From Streptococcus sp. (lineage in GTDB: Bacteria; Bacillota; Bacilli; Lactobacillales; Streptococcaceae), in NCBI GenBank assembly GCA_030528055.1, contig JAUMZQ010000002.1, forward strand, positions 62,001-126,000: a stretch of DNA of 64,000 bases, in the 5' to 3' direction. Each line of letters begins with the position of its first letter. The first letter of the stretch is position 1. This document shows positions 55,407 through 63,371 of this stretch, piece after piece. Below the pieces are notes generated by a model that saw only the letters and a program-made list of their open reading frames with translations, had not been told where the DNA came from and did not search any database. The position numbers and the translations under genes were made by a program.

Positions 55407-55453
55407 TTTATATCCTCCTTGTAAGAGTGTTTCTCTTATTTGTTTACATTATT

Positions 55454-55509
55454 AGTATACTCATAAAAGGGCTTTCATAAAAGACCAAGTATCACACACC
55501 TATGTGTTC
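55454..55509 (-). promoter_or_regulatory. ulaG promoter with ula operator
   Basis: On the minus strand -10 TATACT is at 55454-55459; a 31-bp operator copy is at 55479-55509 (plus strand starts AAAAGACCAAG), 19 bp upstream. It matches the ulaA copy in 25 of 31 bases. A weak cre-like sequence, 12 of 14 matches, lies between at 55464-55477. Confidence 0.72.
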
Positions 55510-55521
55510 AGTTTTGTACTC

Positions 55522-55574
55522 AAAAACCCCATAAATACCATTCTCTTCAAAAGAGCTTGTTTCATAGGGGTTTC
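55522..55574 (-). terminator. Terminator of the regulator gene ulaR
   Basis: On the minus strand AAACCCC pairs with GGGGTTT with additional inner pairing (CTCTT...AGAG), followed by T. It overlaps the region just after the ulaR stop and isolates ulaG. Confidence 0.7.
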
Positions 55575-55576
55575 TG

Positions 55577-57235
55577 TTAATTATTTCCATTTAGCAACTC
55601 TTGGCTGACAAGTTTTTCAATCTGAGCCTTAAGTGCGTAACGTTCGTGTTTATCTGTTAGATAGCTTTTCAGACATTTTTCCAGTTTCTGACTAAATCCT
55701 AATTCTCCCGTTTTTGTTCGGTGATGAGTAAACCGAATCAGTTTGATAATGTCTTCATCTGTCATAATAGGATGGACGATTAGTAAGGGAATTTCTGTGT
55801 CAACAGCATCATTTGTCGAAATGACTATATCTGCCGACATAATATCCACTACACTGTAGAATTGTTCTAAGGTAAATACAGCTTCTATAACGCTCTCTTT
55901 AAGATAAGCCTGACACTGTTTCATGAGGAGTTTTTGAACACCGACTCCTTCATCACAGACAATAACCACTTTCTTTTTAGAAACTGTTTTCTCTTCTTTT
56001 TTGAGTTCCCCACCAACATGAATGGCAAGATAAGCTACATCATCTTCGTCCAATGAAATATCCCAAGCTTCTTCTAAAATTGGAACAAATACTTTTGTTA
56101 CATCAAATAATTCCTCATACTGTTCCTTAATCATCTGGGTAAGCGGGTTAATGGAGGTAATGCCGTATTTTTTGCGATAAAGCAACGCCTTGCAGTGTGT
56201 CAGTAGCTGATTAAGTAAATCTCCTCTATGTTCAAACAATACTTGATAATAATCAGAAATTTTATCAATAAATAGCTCCAAGGTTTTGCGCATAGCTGCA
56301 TAATCTTTACTCTCTAAATGAAAATCTAAGTCTTTTCTAAAAGATAGCAAAAACATAGTAAGAATACTAATCTCGTTCTCATCTAATATTATTTCAGATT
56401 CTACTTTTAAGGCTTTTGAAATAGCTAAAGATAACTGTTGTTCTTTTCTTTTACTAGTCTGACTTAATTCACTATGCAGGGTCTGCTTCTCATTTGCCGA
56501 TAAAACAAGATTGCGATAACTCAAAATTAAAAATGGAAAAATAGTCACCATAAAGTCCATGTCTTGATGATTAATTTTTTTACCTAGTATTTCTTGAGCA
56601 CTTCCCAATTGCTTGTACAAAATTTTAGTCACTTTATCTGAAAAATAATCGTCCTCGCCTGTTAAATTACGAATTTTCTCACGAGTGATTTTTTGAAAAC
56701 TAGCGGTACGCTCTGTTTTCATCTTATAAAGCAAACGATAGAGAAATTGGATTTTTGATAAAGGATGGCAATCCAAATAATAGCCTCTGGCTTTAGTCAC
56801 TCTTAGTTGAATGTCATAACCATTTTCCGATAAAATTGTTCTTAGACTATTCAAATCACTTAAAATGGTATTTCTAGAGACATCATTTAAAGACATGAGG
56901 GTATCAATCGTCACACGCTGTTTGGAAATTGCGATGTAAGCAAGAGTCAAATCAAGCCTCTCACCCACGCTCATCACATAGCTATAATCATCCAGACCGC
57001 TGATAAATTCTTTAAAAATTGCTCGCTGTTCAGCATTTAAAACAATACCGACACGAGGGTAACTAACAATCTTTTCTATATCATTTGGCAAGGCTTCATT
57101 GATCTTATCCAAATGGTAATAAATTTTTCGTCTAGACTGATTTAATTTTTTTGAAATAGCCATGACTGTTTCTGGCTCTTCCAAAGTTAACAAATGAGCC
57201 ACTAGTTCATAACTTTTTTTATCTAATAAAATCAT
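55577..57235 (-). CDS. ulaR: PRD-containing BglG-type regulator of ascorbate genes
   Basis: The 552-residue regulator has an N-terminal HTH pair (TVMAISKKLNQSRRKIYYHL near 20-40 and VTIDTLMSLNDVSRNTILSD near 105-125), two PRD domains with phosphorylatable histidines, and a PTS EIIB-like domain (KKVVIVCDEGVGVQKLLMKQ near 410). No EIIA domain is seen at the end. The start at 57235 (MILLDKKSYELVAHLLTL) has an AAAGGAT ribosome site; a longer upstream frame does not. PRD activators bind upstream of the -35, which fits the operators at 55479 and 62856. Activation of the ula genes is inferred from place. Confidence 0.85.
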   Translation of the reverse strand: MILLDKKSYELVAHLLTLEEPETVMAISKKLNQSRRKIYYHLDKINEALPNDIEKIVSYPRVGIVLNAEQRAIFKEFISGLDDYSYVMSVGERLDLTLAYIAISKQRVTIDTLMSLNDVSRNTILSDLNSLRTILSENGYDIQLRVTKARGYYLDCHPLSKIQFLYRLLYKMKTERTASFQKITREKIRNLTGEDDYFSDKVTKILYKQLGSAQEILGKKINHQDMDFMVTIFPFLILSYRNLVLSANEKQTLHSELSQTSKRKEQQLSLAISKALKVESEIILDENEISILTMFLLSFRKDLDFHLESKDYAAMRKTLELFIDKISDYYQVLFEHRGDLLNQLLTHCKALLYRKKYGITSINPLTQMIKEQYEELFDVTKVFVPILEEAWDISLDEDDVAYLAIHVGGELKKEEKTVSKKKVVIVCDEGVGVQKLLMKQCQAYLKESVIEAVFTLEQFYSVVDIMSADIVISTNDAVDTEIPLLIVHPIMTDEDIIKLIRFTHHRTKTGELGFSQKLEKCLKSYLTDKHERYALKAQIEKLVSQELLNGNN

Positions 57236-57292
57236 ATGTATCCTTTTCGTGAGGGATTTGACCACATTCAACTGAGCTTGCAAGTGTCAGTA

Positions 57293-57934
57293 TCATAACA
57301 ATTTTAGGTATGTCCTCTCCTTAGTGATTGAATCACAGTCAAATAAATCCAAATCCTCAGAATTTGCCACACTATAATGACCACCATAGAAAGTATAAGG
57401 TAGAGATTCTCCTGTCAAAGTTTGATAGGATAGTTTTCGCTGTTTTGCATCAAAACCAAGTTTTACTTTTTTATCTGATAGCAAGCGTCCTTCCACGAGA
57501 TAAGTTTCACAAATAGGCTCCCCTGCCCATTTTTGATAGAGATGGTTAGCGACAGCGTCACCTCTGGTATAAATTGACAAAGCAGAGACTTTCTTTAATC
57601 GTAGTAATTCTTCAGCTTTTTCAAAAAGTGCCTGTGCAATACCCTGTCCTTGATGATCTGGATGAACTGCAAAATTAGCAAAGTAGGCTAACTTACGGCA
57701 AGGATAATAAAAATAGTGCTCGCTTGCCTTTTGATTATAAATACCTAAATCTAATAAACCAATGACTTTATCCCCTTCAACAGCAATCAATTCAATAGAG
57801 TCTTCGTAAGGATCAGTTGTAAAATGTGTCTTCTCTGTCTCCCTATCATCCCAAAATTCTGAAAAGATGTAAGCCAATGCTTTTGTGTATATCCACGATT
57901 TCTCGTAAATATCTTGATAACTGATAATTTTCAT
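57293..57934 (-). CDS. GNAT-family N-acetyltransferase
   Basis: The 213-residue protein has the GNAT acetyl-CoA motif LAYFANFAVHPDHQGQGIAQ followed by ALFEKAEELL, and ends with a domain not shared by minimal GNATs (FYGGHYSVANSEDLDLFDCD). An AAGGAGTGAGC ribosome site marks the start. It precedes the regulator gene by 57 bp on the same strand, in a unit within the ascorbate cluster. The substrate is unknown; a role in ascorbate use is not evident. Confidence 0.8.
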   Translation of the reverse strand: MKIISYQDIYEKSWIYTKALAYIFSEFWDDRETEKTHFTTDPYEDSIELIAVEGDKVIGLLDLGIYNQKASEHYFYYPCRKLAYFANFAVHPDHQGQGIAQALFEKAEELLRLKKVSALSIYTRGDAVANHLYQKWAGEPICETYLVEGRLLSDKKVKLGFDAKQRKLSYQTLTGESLPYTFYGGHYSVANSEDLDLFDCDSITKERTYLKLL

Positions 57935-58055
57935 AGCTCACTCCTTAAATTCTCTTAACGTAATTCTATTCTAACATAAAATAGAACGAAATATCACTAA
58001 GTTAAAATTTGAGATAGAGTAAAAAAGTCAGGAAGAAACTTCCTAACTTAATGTT

Positions 58056-58772
58056 TTAATGTTGGTCACCTTTTTGTCCGTAATAAGCATTTGGTCCATG
58101 TTTACGTAGGTAATGCTTATCCATAATGTATTTTGGTGCTGGCTCAACTCTTGGATTGATTTGCTCTGTAAAGCGATTCATCTTAGCTACTTCTTCCAAA
58201 ACAACGGCATGATAAACCGCTTGTTCTGGCGTTTTACCCCAAGTAAATGGACCATGATTACGAACAACAATACCCGGTACAGCTATCGGATCAAGACCAC
58301 GTTCAGCGAAAGTTTCAATGATCACTGTTCCTGTTTCTTTTTCATAAGCTTCATTGACTTCATTAGCCGTCAATGATCTAGCACATGGTACTGGACCATA
58401 GAAGTAATCAGCATGTGTTGTTCCATAAAATGGAATATCACGACCTGCCTGTGCCCATCCAACTGCTTCTGTTGAGTGCGTATGTACAATACCACCAACC
58501 TCTGACCAAGCTTTATAAAGTTGAACATGCGTTGGAAGGTCTGATGAAGGGTTCAAATCTCCTTCAACAACATTTCCATCCAAGTCTGTAACTACCATAT
58601 TTTCTGGTGTTAATTTATCGTAGTCAACACCTGATGGTTTAATAACAATCAAACCAGCTTCACGGTCAACTTCAGAGACATTTCCCCAAGTAAATTTCAC
58701 AAGTCCATGAACTGGCAATGATTTATTGGCCTCACAGACACGTTCTCTCATTTCTTGTAATGATTTTGCCAT
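58056..58772 (-). CDS. ulaF: L-ribulose-5-phosphate 4-epimerase
   Basis: UlaF converts L-ribulose-5-phosphate to D-xylulose-5-phosphate, the last step of ascorbate breakdown. The 238-residue class II aldolase-fold protein has zinc histidines in VHTHSTEAVGWAQAG and THADYFYG and a third in NHGPFTWGKTPEQA. It follows ulaE without a gap (stop, then ATG), the last gene of the operon. Confidence 0.95.
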   Translation of the reverse strand: MAKSLQEMRERVCEANKSLPVHGLVKFTWGNVSEVDREAGLIVIKPSGVDYDKLTPENMVVTDLDGNVVEGDLNPSSDLPTHVQLYKAWSEVGGIVHTHSTEAVGWAQAGRDIPFYGTTHADYFYGPVPCARSLTANEVNEAYEKETGTVIIETFAERGLDPIAVPGIVVRNHGPFTWGKTPEQAVYHAVVLEEVAKMNRFTEQINPRVEPAPKYIMDKHYLRKHGPNAYYGQKGDQH

Positions 58773-59636
58773 TTAACGTAACCCCGCTTTCTCAATCAAT
58801 GGGTAAAGAAATGCTTGTGCTTCTTTAATCGCAGCACGTGTTTCTTCAACTGTTTCACAATTTTCAGACCACATTTCAATTAAGAATGGTCCGTTGTAAT
58901 TTGTCGCTTTTAAAACAGCAAACATATCTTCCCAGTTGACACAACCTTGACCAAATGGAACATCTCTAAATTGACCTTTTGAGGTTTCCGTCACAGCATA
59001 AGTGTCCTTCAAATGAAGAGCTGCAATGGAGTTGTGTCCAAGTAAAAATTCACTGTAGTTGTCGTTATGCCAAGCTGATACGTTTCCTGTGTCAGGGTAA
59101 ACAAAGAGATAAGGTGAATTGACTTCCTTTTCAATAGCCAAGTATTTTTCAATCGAGTTGATAAATGGGTCATCCATAATTTCGATAGCTAAAATAACTT
59201 GTGCTTCTTCAGCCCAATCACATGACTTTCTGAGGTTTTTGATAAATCTTGCTCTTGTTTCAGGTGATTTTTCTTCATAATAGACATCATAGCCAGCAAG
59301 TTGAATGGTTCGAACACCTAGGTCTTGAGCCAATTCGATACATTGTTTCATTAATTCCAAAGATTTTGCTTCAATCTCTGGATCGTTAGAACCCAATGGA
59401 TATCTGCGATGTCCTGAAAAACAAATGGTTGGAATACGAACACCTGTTTCATAAATTGCTTTCACAATGTCAAGACGCTCTTCTTTTGACCAGTTAAGAC
59501 GCGCCAAACGGTCATCGCTTTCGTCAACAGACATTTCTACAAAATCAAAACCAAGTTCTTTTGCAAAATTCAAGCGTTCTAGCCAAGTGAATTGTTTGGG
59601 CGTTGCTTTTTCATAAATACCAATCGGACGAGTCAT
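58773..59636 (-). CDS. ulaE: L-xylulose-5-phosphate 3-epimerase
   Basis: UlaE interconverts L-xylulose-5-phosphate and L-ribulose-5-phosphate. The 287-residue TIM-barrel protein has the family motifs FDFVEMSVDESDDRLARL, ICFSGHRRYPLGSNDPE, VYPDTGNVSAW, AALHLKDTYAV and the catalytic glutamate in FLIEMWSEN. The start is 3 bp after the ulaD stop. All motifs for metal-binding glutamate, aspartate and histidine are present. Confidence 0.95.
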   Translation of the reverse strand: MTRPIGIYEKATPKQFTWLERLNFAKELGFDFVEMSVDESDDRLARLNWSKEERLDIVKAIYETGVRIPTICFSGHRRYPLGSNDPEIEAKSLELMKQCIELAQDLGVRTIQLAGYDVYYEEKSPETRARFIKNLRKSCDWAEEAQVILAIEIMDDPFINSIEKYLAIEKEVNSPYLFVYPDTGNVSAWHNDNYSEFLLGHNSIAALHLKDTYAVTETSKGQFRDVPFGQGCVNWEDMFAVLKATNYNGPFLIEMWSENCETVEETRAAIKEAQAFLYPLIEKAGLR

Positions 59637-59639
59637 AGC

Positions 59640-60305
59640 TTACCCCCAAATACGTTTGATTTCATCTTTAAATGCACGCGCTGCTGCTGCTGGATCATCT
59701 GCTTCTGTAATTCCACGACCAGCGATAAAGGTAAAGACATCCACTCCTTCAAATAATTTCAATGTATCTGTACTCAAACCACCTGTAACAGAAACTCTAA
59801 AGCCCATTTCAATCAATTTCTTAACTTTATTAAGGTCTTTTTCACCCCAAGTTTCCCCTGCAAGAAGAGCATCTCTTGATTGATGATAAATAGCTTGAGA
59901 AATCCCTGCATCCAGCCATTGTTGAGCTTGTTCATAAGTCCAATCACCATATAACTCGATTTGAATTTCCCCACGGTCGCCACGAACAGACTCAATAGCT
60001 TCTCTTGCTGCTTTCATAGTTGGAATAGTGGCACAACAGATACAAGTCATCCAGTCTGCACCACGAACTGCATTGTTTTTAGCGACTGTACCACCTGCAT
60101 CGGCACATTTTGTGTCTGCAACAATGATTTTTTCTGGGAACAAGCTACGTAGAACTTCTACCAATTCACTACCAACTTGTAGTAAGCAAACTGTTCCAGC
60201 TTCAATAACATCCACTTCATGCCCAACAGAAACAGCAGCTGTTATAGCTCCTTGTAAATCAGAATGGTCTAGTGCAACTTGTAAATTTGGAAGGCGTTTT
60301 GTCAT
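59640..60305 (-). CDS. ulaD: 3-keto-L-gulonate-6-phosphate decarboxylase
   Basis: UlaD removes CO2 from 3-keto-L-gulonate-6-phosphate to give L-xylulose-5-phosphate. The 221-residue protein belongs to the OMP-decarboxylase fold group: LPNLQVALDHSDLQGAI, IIVADTKCADAGGTVAK with the catalytic D-x-K-x-x-D pattern, and FRVSVTGGLSTDTLKLF. It lies between ulaC and ulaE. Metal-binding residues E and D of the family appear in place. Confidence 0.95.
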   Translation of the reverse strand: MTKRLPNLQVALDHSDLQGAITAAVSVGHEVDVIEAGTVCLLQVGSELVEVLRSLFPEKIIVADTKCADAGGTVAKNNAVRGADWMTCICCATIPTMKAAREAIESVRGDRGEIQIELYGDWTYEQAQQWLDAGISQAIYHQSRDALLAGETWGEKDLNKVKKLIEMGFRVSVTGGLSTDTLKLFEGVDVFTFIAGRGITEADDPAAAARAFKDEIKRIWG

Positions 60306-60347
60306 CTTTTTTCTCTCTTTCTTTCTGTTTGTTACTGCGTTACTATT

Positions 60348-60833
60348 TTAAGAATCTAAATCCAGTCCTTCTAAGTATGGACTATTTTTTGATTCTTCTA
60401 CCATCGCTAACACTTCTTCTGGCGTTTTGCAATCCACTAAACGCTGAATAGAATTTTCCAATTCAAACAGAGCAATAATTTGCGGGATGGCAACCGATGT
60501 ATGAATTTCTGAACTTGTTGCAGCTAAAGCAAGAAGCACTGAAACTTCCTTGCCATCTGAGAATGTCACAGGTTCAGTTAATGTAATTAATGAAAAAGCA
60601 TCACGTTTGACACCTGCTTCAGGACGTGCATGAGGCATCGCCATTCCTGGCATTAAGATGTAGTATGGTCCGTACTCTTCTGTTGATTCAATAATGGCAT
60701 GGTAATATTCTTCTGTAATGGCTCCACTTTCAATAAGAGGGTCTACAGATAATTTGACTGCTTCTTTCCAATCTCCCGCTGTCAAACCCAAGCGAATAGA
60801 GTTGTTTTCTTTAAATGCTTTTGTTAAATTCAT
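60348..60833 (-). CDS. ulaC: PTS ascorbate-specific EIIA component
   Basis: UlaC passes phosphate from HPr to UlaB. The start at 60833 (MNLTKAFKENNSIRLG) is chosen because GAAAGGACAAATT precedes it with good spacing; a frame five codons longer overlaps that site. The 161-residue mannitol/fructose-type EIIA fold has the phosphorylated histidine 68 in MPGMAMPHARPEAG. It follows ulaB after 125 bp that contain a palindromic element. Confidence 0.93.
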   Translation of the reverse strand: MNLTKAFKENNSIRLGLTAGDWKEAVKLSVDPLIESGAITEEYYHAIIESTEEYGPYYILMPGMAMPHARPEAGVKRDAFSLITLTEPVTFSDGKEVSVLLALAATSSEIHTSVAIPQIIALFELENSIQRLVDCKTPEEVLAMVEESKNSPYLEGLDLDS

Positions 60834-60921
60834 AATTTGTCCTTTCAAAGTCTCATTGTGAGACTTGCTATCAAAAATTGCTCATCCATGTTTGACTAAT
60901 TTAGAACATTATTCAAACATT

Positions 60922-60947
60922 GAGGCCGAGACTTGTGTCCCAGCCTC
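60922..60947. repeat. Small palindrome in the ulaB-ulaC gap
   Basis: GAGGC...GCCTC with inner GAC...GTC forms a hairpin (minus strand GAGGCTGGGACACAAGTC then TCGGCCTC). Similar GAGGCTGGGAC palindromes are scattered in streptococcal genomes, from memory. It could tune the ulaB to ulaC ratio as an attenuator or RNA end. Confidence 0.55.
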
Positions 60948-60958
60948 TATGTAGTCTT

Positions 60959-61237
60959 TTACAAAACTTCTTGTAATTTTGTTTTAATTTCATTATCGTC
61001 CATCAAGTTGTCTAAACCAACTAGATGACCTTTTGTGCGTCCATCCAATTCATGGATTAAGTGATTTGATGCTACAACAATATCATAATTTGCTGCCAAA
61101 CCTTTAGCTTCACCAACTGAACATGATGCAGACTCAATGTTTGAAACACCTAATTGACGAAGAGCATTTTCAACTTTCATCTTAATAACCATTGAAGAAC
61201 CCATGCCATTACCGCATGCTGTAAGAACTTTAACCAT
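60959..61237 (-). CDS. ulaB: PTS ascorbate-specific EIIB component
   Basis: UlaB carries the phosphocysteine that phosphorylates ascorbate at UlaA. The 92-residue protein has the P-loop-like active site VLTACGNGMGSSMVIKMKVE with cysteine 8. It lies between ulaA and ulaC. An AGGAAAATAAA ribosome site precedes it. Confidence 0.95.
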   Translation of the reverse strand: MVKVLTACGNGMGSSMVIKMKVENALRQLGVSNIESASCSVGEAKGLAANYDIVVASNHLIHELDGRTKGHLVGLDNLMDDNEIKTKLQEVL

Positions 61238-61283
61238 TTTATTTTCCTCCGTATATAGAACTTTTATTTTTTATTAAACTATT

Positions 61284-62798
61284 TTAGTCTTGTGGAACAT
61301 CTCCACGATAGTAAGCTTCTTTATCTTTTGCTTTTGCAAACTGAATTTGTGGAATTGCAAGTAAGAAGACACAGACTAGTACAAATCCGATAATACCAAT
61401 ATACTTGAAGAGGTAAGCAAACGGTACCCATGGAATATCAAAGTCGATATTTCCGTGGTAACCACCGTAGGATGCCAAACCAAGAAGCGATACTGCTACT
61501 GCACCAAGAGCAACTTGTAGTACCCCTGAGATAAATGAAAGAATAACAGCTGCTTTCCAACCACCACGTTTATCTGCATAAACGGCAATCGCCGCATTAT
61601 CAAAGAATACTGGCACAAAACCTGTGATGATAAGAACTGGATTTTTAAAGACAATGAGCAATACAATCGTAATTAATTGACCGATTAAACCTGTTGAGAA
61701 ACCAAATAGTGTCGCAGAAGCTGAACCGAAACCATAAGAAGCTGCAACGTCAACCGCTGGGAATGAACCTGGAAGTAACTTAGCTGAAATTCCTTGGAAA
61801 GCATTTGTTAACTCAGATACGAACATCCGTACACCTTGCATCAAGATAAATAAGTTAACTGAGAAAGCAAAAGCCGTTGAAATAACATACATGAAGTAGA
61901 ATTGCTTAGTTGGATCAAATGGTGTACCAGTTGTAATAACTGTTTTATCCGACATGATCTCAGGGCCTAATACAAATAGTATAATTCCAAAGAAAACCAA
62001 CATTAATGTAGCAGAAGCCACAACAGTATCGTGGAAAATATTTAAGAAGGTTGGCAACTTAAGATTATCAAGATTTTCTTCTTTTTTACCAAATTTTGGT
62101 GCAATTTTATCTACAAACCAAATTGCAAATTGTTGTTGGTGACCAATGGCAAAGCCTCCACCACCAGTTAAACGCTGCGTGGCTTCAACAGTCATGTTTG
62201 AACTAACTGCCCAGTAAAGACCACAAATCACACCGACTGCAAGGGTTCCCCAGAATTTATCATGAAGAGTTGGAATAAGTACTAAAGTCATCATTGTAAC
62301 AGTCGCTGCTTGCTGCACCATGATATGACCTGTAATAAATAAGGTCCGTATCTTAGTAACTTTCCTCAATGCTACCAAAGCGATATTTAGGAAAAACCCG
62401 ATTACTAGCGCTAATGTCGCTGTTCCTATAAAACCTGGAAATTTATCCTTAACTAAGTCATTCGCGGCAGTTAGTCCAAAGTAAGGGTCAATAACTGCTG
62501 CACCAATTTGAAATTTAACTGCCAAAGCTGCTAAGATCGGACGAAATGTATTCACCAGTCCTCCAGCTCCTGCATTCAAAATCAGATAACCTACAGTAGC
62601 CTTAACGAAACCTGCAAAAACCTCATGCCAAGGTTTTTTTAATAGTAGGTACCCAATCAATACCAAAAGACCTACGAAAAAGGCTGGTTGTTGCAAAATA
62701 TCTCGTACAAACCATGTTGGACTATTTTGTATAATACTTACTATAATATTAACAATTCCTCGTAAGATACTAATAATCCCATTGATTATTCCATCCAT
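61284..62798 (-). CDS. ulaA: PTS ascorbate-specific EIIC (permease) component
   Basis: UlaA imports L-ascorbate with phosphorylation. The 504-residue protein has ten or more membrane helices and the family motifs GGFAIGHQQQFAIWF, QGVRMFVSELTNAFQGIS, FGSASATLFGFSTGL and GFVPVFFDNAAIAVYADKRG. It is first in the ulaABCDEF unit behind a promoter with operator and cre sites. AGAGGAGTTAAA is a strong ribosome site. Confidence 0.95.
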   Translation of the reverse strand: MDGIINGIISILRGIVNIIVSIIQNSPTWFVRDILQQPAFFVGLLVLIGYLLLKKPWHEVFAGFVKATVGYLILNAGAGGLVNTFRPILAALAVKFQIGAAVIDPYFGLTAANDLVKDKFPGFIGTATLALVIGFFLNIALVALRKVTKIRTLFITGHIMVQQAATVTMMTLVLIPTLHDKFWGTLAVGVICGLYWAVSSNMTVEATQRLTGGGGFAIGHQQQFAIWFVDKIAPKFGKKEENLDNLKLPTFLNIFHDTVVASATLMLVFFGIILFVLGPEIMSDKTVITTGTPFDPTKQFYFMYVISTAFAFSVNLFILMQGVRMFVSELTNAFQGISAKLLPGSFPAVDVAASYGFGSASATLFGFSTGLIGQLITIVLLIVFKNPVLIITGFVPVFFDNAAIAVYADKRGGWKAAVILSFISGVLQVALGAVAVSLLGLASYGGYHGNIDFDIPWVPFAYLFKYIGIIGFVLVCVFLLAIPQIQFAKAKDKEAYYRGDVPQD

Positions 62799-62830
62799 TT
62801 TAACTCCTCTTTTCTTATTTTTATAAACTT

Positions 62831-62886
62831 ATTATAACTTTTGAAAACGGTAACAAAAAGACCAAGAATTACACATCTTACTGTTC
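62831..62886 (-). promoter_or_regulatory. ulaA promoter with ula operator
   Basis: On the minus strand -10 TATAAT is at 62831-62836. A 31-bp operator (62856-62886, plus strand starting AAAAGACCAAG) lies 19 bp upstream of the -10, exactly as for ulaG, 25 of 31 bases shared. No clear -35 is seen, as expected for an activated promoter. Confidence 0.75.
62842..62855. promoter_or_regulatory. cre site (CcpA) in the ulaA promoter
   Basis: TGAAAACGGTAACA fits the cre consensus TGWAANCGNTNWCA at all 14 positions. It fills the space between -10 and operator, over the -35 region, so CcpA would repress the operon when preferred sugars are present. Confidence 0.82.
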
Positions 62887-62925
62887 ACTTCTGGACTGTG
62901 AGACAAGAAAATGGTTTTCTGTGAA

Positions 62926-62957
62926 CAAAAAAAGAAACCAAATTGGTTCCTTTTTTA
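62926..62957 (-). terminator. Terminator after the small HTH-like gene
   Basis: On the minus strand AGGAACCAA pairs with TTGGTTTCTTTTTTT. It insulates the ula promoter from the upstream genes. Confidence 0.82.
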
Positions 62958-62973
62958 TTTATTTGAGAAAACA

Positions 62974-63225
62974 TCAAGCTTCCATTGGTATTGTAATACC
63001 ATATTTTTCATGATTTTCTTCATACCATCCAACCAAGGCAAGAGCTGTTTGATAAGTAATATTTTTTATCTTGCTTGTACCTTTGGTTAGAGTAAGAATA
63101 CTCATTTTGCTAACATTTGCATCTGTAGCAATCCTATAACTAGTTAATTTCCTATTAACCAACAACTGAACAACTGCCTCGACTTTCCTGTAATCGGGCA
63201 TAATTGTTATATCCAACTTTTTCAT
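62974..63225 (-). CDS. Small HTH-like protein of unknown function
   Basis: The 83-residue protein has a possible helix-turn-helix (RKLTSYRIATDANVSKMSIL then TLTKGTSKIKNIT), like XRE-type repressors but without a full match. The N-terminus KKLDITIMPDYRKVEAVVQL is not recognised. An AGGAGAGGTTTAATT ribosome site precedes it. It stands alone between clpE and ulaA with its own terminator. A DNA-binding role is inferred from pattern only. Confidence 0.65.
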   Translation of the reverse strand: MKKLDITIMPDYRKVEAVVQLLVNRKLTSYRIATDANVSKMSILTLTKGTSKIKNITYQTALALVGWYEENHEKYGITIPMEA

Positions 63226-63371
63226 AATTAAACCTCTCCTAAAAAATTTAATTTATACTAATATAGTATACACTTTTTTATTATATTTATATATACAAAA
63301 GTCTCAATTTTATAAAAAAAATTAGAACAAATTCGGACAAAATGTCAACTAAATTCATTCTAATTCTTATT

